Positions 59,594-64,000 of a stretch of 64,000 nt of DNA are shown here, one piece after another. Origin of the DNA: Amyelois transitella. Lineage: Eukaryota; Arthropoda; Insecta; Lepidoptera; Pyralidae. The DNA is taken from positions 7,502,001 through 7,566,000 of the forward strand of contig NC_083535.1 in the NCBI RefSeq assembly GCF_032362555.1, read 5' to 3'. Within the stretch, counting starts at the first letter, position 1, and every line of letters starts with the position of its first letter. Below the pieces are notes generated by a model, which did not search any database, had not been told where the DNA came from, and saw nothing but the letters and a program-made list of their open reading frames with translations. The position numbers and the translations under genes are program-made.

Positions 59594-62500
59594 TTACAAG
59601 CTAAATACATTATTGTTTAAATTTGGACCCCTAGGAAGGGTTCCCATCACGCAGGCAGCATTCCCGCGCTGTATTGCAATAGCAATACGCTGCGCAAGAA
59701 AGCTGCCCGCGCGAGGGTCTCCTGTTGCCTCCCTCAGGCGTTTGCTGAGCGCCTTGTGGAGCTCCCGCGCGCCCTTGCCCCAAGGACCAAGTGTCTCGAC
59801 ACCAAACGGTACGAACTCGTACTGGGTGCCAAGACAACTGTATTTATTGGTCTTGAAGCGCTCCCGGGCGTCCGCCGCCGCACCAGCCTGTTTACTGGTC
59901 GCAGGGAGGTAGGACGCCGCCAGCGTATCTGCGCAAGTGGCGTCCCAGACCAGCGCGCGACCCATGCGCCAGGGTATCAATGACATCCCGTCGGGGCGCT
60001 TGCCATCGTCTCGCACGATCTGGGGCTCAAGGGCCACGGGGACGTCGGCGCTGACAAGCGCCCGTCTCAGGATGTCATTGAGAGCAGCATGGCGGGATTG
60101 GCGGCCGGCACCCGAGGAGCAGGCAAGACCATGGTGACCTAAGCGATCAACAGAAACCCCACAAGAGGCACAGCTGTGGTCCACACAGACTTCAGCCCCG
60201 ACTCTGAGACCGACAGCCACGCGAAGAGTTAGGGGATTTAGAAAAGTTCCTAAAGCAGGAGATGGATAGGCATGAAGCCAATGTCCGGACTCTGGTCTGG
60301 ACACGGCTAATAGTCTAGCCCTATCTCTGCTAAAGGAATTTTCCAAAAGAGAACTGAAAATAAAATTAGATGAAATGGAATCCCAGGCCCTTTGGCTTTG
60401 TAGCTTGGAGGGAAGATTTGGACTCGGTCCGGTTAGCCAGGCATTTGTGGCCTCATCCAAGCACGCAATCTCGTAGTTTGTAGTCGCAGGGACCTTAAGA
60501 ATATTACCTACGAGATTAGATGTGCTGTGGATAGAGGACAAGAAAGCCGGCAGGGCTACACAAGAAATTTTTCGGATTCCTAAGCCTCCATTCCTAATTG
60601 GAAGGGAGGCTTGGGTCCATGCCTCTTCGCCAAAACTTATGTTGAGTATTAATTCAATTTTATTTTTTAAAAGTTGATCAATAGGTTGGACCAAAGTGGG
60701 GTATTTCCAAATAGGGCAACAACGGAGCAGGTAAGTTAATTTTGGTATGAATAAACAGAATTTTATAACGAATAACGCAGAGTGACTGCTAATTTTGGTG
60801 AGGCGGTCCGAATAGTCAGTGAATTTTGAAATTGATTTACTAAGAAGGGAAGGTATGGCCTCATCAAATATCGGTGAACCAAGTAGGTAGAGACTATCTT
60901 TTGTCAAAATTTTAATATTAGGGGCTATGTTATTAAAATTTTGAATAATTTGAGATGCCAAAGATGTATTTAAAGTTTCAGAAATATATAATTCACATTT
61001 ATCAAAATTTAATTCCAGACCAATATTAGAGAACTTGTTTTTTATATCAATTAAATCTTTCAAAACTGTTTTAAAGTCTCCACCTAGGGTTCCGTCATCA
61101 AGGTACCATACGTTTAATTTTGAATTTAAACCGTGAATTATTGAGTTAATTGCCAAACTGAAAATAGCTGGACCGAGGGGATCACCCTGCTGACAACCCG
61201 TGGCCGAATCAATCTCATTATATTTGTGTACTAATTTTGAAGGAGTATGGTAGCATTGTAGTAAAAAGTTGTACAATTCCGGAACATGCAATTTAATTTC
61301 ATTCAGCAAGGTATCCCTGTTGACCGAATTAAAGGCGTTTTTGACATCTAGTTTTAAAAGAACTTCGCACATATTGGAATGAGTAAAGGTGCGCACGGCA
61401 TGCACTGCAGCTTCACACCCTCCACGTGTGCCGAAACCAACCTGTACAGGCTCAAAAAGATTTTGTAATTTATGGCGAGTGAGCCGAACGCACACTTTAG
61501 CAGCTAACCGTCTGAACGTAGACCCTACAGCAATGGGGCGTATACCACCGTCCTTTTTGGTCAGGGCAATAAGATTCGCCCCATAGATCACCGCTGACAC
61601 GTCCTGACAGACATCTCCCAGCAGCATAAGATTAATTAGATTGGTAATGCTTGTTAGGACATTATTACCCGCTACTCCAGTGCCGTAACTGGTCAAATCT
61701 ATCAAATGCTGCGGGGAGATACCGTCAAGGCCAGACGCCGATCCTTTGGGAAATGAGGCAAGGGCTTCTTTTACGTCTTTCTCAGAAGCATGAAGACAAG
61801 CGGAAGAATCTGTTGGAGGGTCTACAAACAGAGGAGTGGAAGGACCTGGGGGGTGTTTGGATAGAAGCGCAGCTGAGGTCTCTGGTGTATCTGGTGCAAT
61901 TTTGTCGTTAGAAAACAACAGACGGGTAGCACCTCTAAGATCCCCGTCGTGTATTTTTTGTTCAACTTTTTTCGAGATATCATTACTATATGTTGTGGTG
62001 ATCTTGAACTTTTGATTTGACGGAAGATTTTGTGAGGCAATATTATTTTTTATTTTTCTCGTAAGAGTGAGATTGTCATTGTTTTCAGAAACGTGTAAAA
62101 TTTTAAATGAAAATGTAAGAAGTTTCTGCCACGACTCTAGATTGTTTGAATTAACGCAGGTGTTTATGATTTCCGATAGAGCGTCGGCTACGGGGGCTCT
62201 CGCACCCCGGGGCACTCGTTTGATGATTGGTGTGTTATGTTTGAGTTGGCATAGAAGGGTCTGTAGGGGAACTGTATTATCTGAGGGTGTGTTGCTACAA
62301 TTGGCAGAATAAGGTAATGGAGTGGATTGGATAATACGTACTTGATGGATGCGGGACTGATGAATATGTAAACCTCTTAGTGTTGTGAAAGTTCTAGCAC
62401 AGACACAACACTGCATGGGGGGACAGCAGGCGCAGTTCAGGAAAGAGGTAATAAAATTACAAAGTATAAAAAGACTCAATAAAAAAGAAAACTAAATCCT
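59550..62500 (-). mobile_element. Non-LTR retrotransposon copy
   Basis: The RT ORF with about 30 bases of 3' flank ending in a T-run and TTA repeats (plus 59560-59590). On the 5' side a retroposon-tail motif ('actaatattaggcgtaaatg', 'cgaaagtttgtgag', plus 62500-62535) begins within 100 bases of the ORF. The element therefore has almost no 5' UTR, or was truncated there. No LTRs and no clear target-site duplication were found. Confidence 0.7.
59594..62416 (-). CDS. Non-LTR-type reverse transcriptase with C2H2 finger and endonuclease-like C terminus
   Basis: An uninterrupted ORF of about 940 residues from the ATG at 62416; the open frame reaches 62479 but without an earlier ATG. Seen in order: a C2H2 zinc finger at residues 3-24 (C-x2-C-x12-H-x4-H), then the RT domain with palm motif A LKLDVKNAFN (Asp about 357), motif B GCQQGDPLGPAIF (about 407-419) and motif C YLDD (438-441). 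Then comes a Cys/His knuckle (CASC..HHGLAC), and near the C terminus KRPDG followed by VWDATCADT. The last features resemble the restriction-like PD-(D/E)XK endonuclease region of R2-like elements. By family knowledge the protein copies its RNA into DNA at a nicked target site. No frameshift or stop is present, so it may be recent or active. Clade assignment is an inference. Confidence 0.85.
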   Translation of the reverse strand: MQCCVCARTFTTLRGLHIHQSRIHQVRIIQSTPLPYSANCSNTPSDNTVPLQTLLCQLKHNTPIIKRVPRGARAPVADALSEIINTCVNSNNLESWQKLLTFSFKILHVSENNDNLTLTRKIKNNIASQNLPSNQKFKITTTYSNDISKKVEQKIHDGDLRGATRLLFSNDKIAPDTPETSAALLSKHPPGPSTPLFVDPPTDSSACLHASEKDVKEALASFPKGSASGLDGISPQHLIDLTSYGTGVAGNNVLTSITNLINLMLLGDVCQDVSAVIYGANLIALTKKDGGIRPIAVGSTFRRLAAKVCVRLTRHKLQNLFEPVQVGFGTRGGCEAAVHAVRTFTHSNMCEVLLKLDVKNAFNSVNRDTLLNEIKLHVPELYNFLLQCYHTPSKLVHKYNEIDSATGCQQGDPLGPAIFSLAINSIIHGLNSKLNVWYLDDGTLGGDFKTVLKDLIDIKNKFSNIGLELNFDKCELYISETLNTSLASQIIQNFNNIAPNIKILTKDSLYLLGSPIFDEAIPSLLSKSISKFTDYSDRLTKISSHSALFVIKFCLFIPKLTYLLRCCPIWKYPTLVQPIDQLLKNKIELILNISFGEEAWTQASLPIRNGGLGIRKISCVALPAFLSSIHSTSNLVGNILKVPATTNYEIACLDEATNAWLTGPSPNLPSKLQSQRAWDSISSNFIFSSLLENSFSRDRARLLAVSRPESGHWLHAYPSPALGTFLNPLTLRVAVGLRVGAEVCVDHSCASCGVSVDRLGHHGLACSSGAGRQSRHAALNDILRRALVSADVPVALEPQIVRDDGKRPDGMSLIPWRMGRALVWDATCADTLAASYLPATSKQAGAAADARERFKTNKYSCLGTQYEFVPFGVETLGPWGKGARELHKALSKRLREATGDPRAGSFLAQRIAIAIQRGNAACVMGTLPRGPNLNNNVFSL

Positions 62501-64000
62501 ACTAATATTAGGCGTAAATGCGAAAGTTTGTGAGTACATCAGAAAAAATAAAAAATCGAAAATCCTTGGATGACATTGAACTTGCTGGCGTGCATACATG
62601 ATCTAGGTATTTTTCCTTGAAACAACAATTATGTGAGCACTATAATATGTAAGTTATTAATAAAACTTTGTATTTCCAAAGGTAAATCCAATCCAAATCA
62701 AAATCCAGGTAAATAGCGGCTGACAATAGTTATAATCAATATGTCGGTACGGACTTCGGAAATTTCTTTCATTGGGCTTCCTCGGTGGTAATCAATTGAA
62801 AATTTTATAATATATTCTTGGCTGTGCTCAATTCACTATAATTTTATCTTTTAGCTGTAAATTCAGAACAATAAAGGAAAATAATTTTAGGATAATGTAT
62901 ATGACATGTTATGACAGACATGTCATGAAAAAAATTGTTTTTTTTTTTATTATTATTATAAAATAATTAATATTAGTTTAAATTATTTAATTAGGTAAGT
63001 ATATTTATTATTAGTACTTTTCTGTTTAATTATAAACAATTGTATGTAATATTTATAAACAAATAAAATGAATCACTATTTTTTATTAAAGTAGCTATGT
63101 AAGTACTTGCCTAATTTCAAAGTTTAAACATAAATTTTAATGTTTTAATTTATTTCACGATGAAAATGTTCAGCGCTTTGATAGGAATATTTAATTATTA
63201 ATAAAATTTGTGATCCTATTTTTAGTAAATTTTATAATTAATTTTTACAATATTCCTCGAACAACAGTTTGCCAAGGCGTGTTGTGATATAACACAAATT
63301 TACATTAGCATAGTGTGTAAACAATAACAACTAAACCGGAATAAGAATAATAACAAAGACATTTTCTTCCGCAATATTTTTCTAAGTTTTAACAAAGGTA
63401 TTTAGAATTAAGAAATATAAAATGAAACTAGGGTTCAAGTAATTTCAAATAAAATATAATTTGTGTTAGTTTACTCGTTTTTATGATACTTTTAATTAAA
63501 CTGATGGACCTAATGGTCCAGGCACTTAAATTTTAAAATAGCATATGTTTAATTTTGTTTTTTTTTATTTATTATTTTGTTTTTTTTATATTATATGTCT
63601 ACTAAACATATTTTTATATTAGGTACTTGTATAGATTATTGATAATGCCTAGAATCATCCCTCATTTTATCCAATGGCACGTAAAAGTGTTGGGGGGACC
63701 TCGCAGTGTAATAAGACCAGGAAAATATTATAAATAAGTAACCTACCTCGTTTGCTTATTACCTATACTAAAACCACTGTAAGAATAAATCAAAATAAAA
63801 AAATATCAATGCTTGTTTATATTTGTAGAATAAAACATATGATCGTGAATATTCTTGAATTCGTGAGTCAGTCTCCGGTCACTCGGTCACGTACGTTCGT
63901 TAACTCTGGCGCAAACTAAGTACAGCACAGAAAATCACTTCGTACATTAAATAAATGAAAGTTAATTAAACAAAACAAATGTAATTGCCTCAAAGGTAGG
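62480..64000. other. AT-rich right edge of window
   Basis: No gene is visible. It contains the retroposon tail at 62.5 kb, a copy of the RT-element 3' UTR segment (62938-63068) and, near 63860-63915, a short CpG-containing patch ('ctccggtcactcggtcacg') that may be the edge of a promoter or exon beyond the window. Confidence 0.5.
62938..63068 (+). mobile_element. RT-element 3' UTR segment, second partial copy
   Basis: A T-run and TTA repeats are followed by 'aaataattaatattagttta', 'aattatttaattaggtaag' and 'caattgtatgtaatatttat', ending AAATAAA. This is nearly identical to 47041-47162 except for a 4-base insertion near 'ggtaagtatat'. It lies just outside the 5' side of the intact RT ORF, in the opposite orientation. 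Confidence 0.75.

Noticed and set aside
59538-60137. Overlapping plus-strand ORFs of 66-124 codons
   Set aside because: They are antisense to the GC-rich 3' part of the RT gene, with arginine-rich composition typical of shadow frames.
1-64000. CRISPR arrays, bacterial operons, rRNA genes
   Set aside because: No regularly spaced direct repeats, no ribosome-binding-site-led gene clusters and no rRNA-like sequence were seen; the gene structures are clearly eukaryotic.

Overview
This is a stretch of insect nuclear DNA, almost certainly from a moth or butterfly (Lepidoptera). It is AT-rich and has short GT-AG introns. It carries many dispersed repeats of types I associate with lepidopteran genomes: fragments with the '(A/T)ATATTAGTAGGAT' tail, tRNA-headed SINEs, and two families with (ATGT)n tails. 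The three host genes are single-copy metazoan genes whose exons I joined by following reading frame across splice sites. No bacterial operon, CRISPR array, rRNA gene or stand-alone tRNA gene is visible.

Layout. Positions 1-8964 hold repeats and no assignable gene, apart from one orphan candidate exon near 3.8-4.0 kb. Positions 8965-14189 (minus strand) encode a 678-residue SOCS6/SOCS7-type suppressor of cytokine signalling in six coding exons. Positions 14190-16273 are an intergenic, probably promoter-bearing gap between two divergently transcribed genes. Positions 16274-25374 (plus strand) encode Mediator subunit 23 in 16 coding exons, about 1336 residues. Two of its introns look like minor-spliceosome (U12-type) introns and one is a GC-AG intron. 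Positions 25375-32400 are gene-free. Positions 32400-39900 (plus) hold a eukaryotic type glutamine synthetase gene with a TATA-containing promoter region, a non-coding first exon and seven coding exons, 383 residues. All catalytic positions I could map are kept, but several normally invariant residues are changed. Positions 39901-57480 are a repeat graveyard: SINEs, foldback and terminal-inverted-repeat elements, and striking perfect hairpins. Positions 57480-57800 are a CpG-rich, promoter-like island. Positions 59594-62416 (minus) hold an uninterrupted non-LTR-type reverse transcriptase gene with an N-terminal C2H2 finger and a C-terminal CCHC plus endonuclease-like region. Two other places in the window carry related 3' ends.

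The three host genes are not an operon and share no pathway: SOCS is a cytosolic signalling adaptor and E3 substrate receptor, MED23 is nuclear transcription machinery, and glutamine synthetase is nitrogen and glutamate metabolism. The most useful second looks are the paired U12-type introns in MED23, the altered glutamine synthetase, the intact RT element and its mosaic 3' ends, and two adjacent perfect hairpins with identical CTAA loops at 57.06-57.16 kb.
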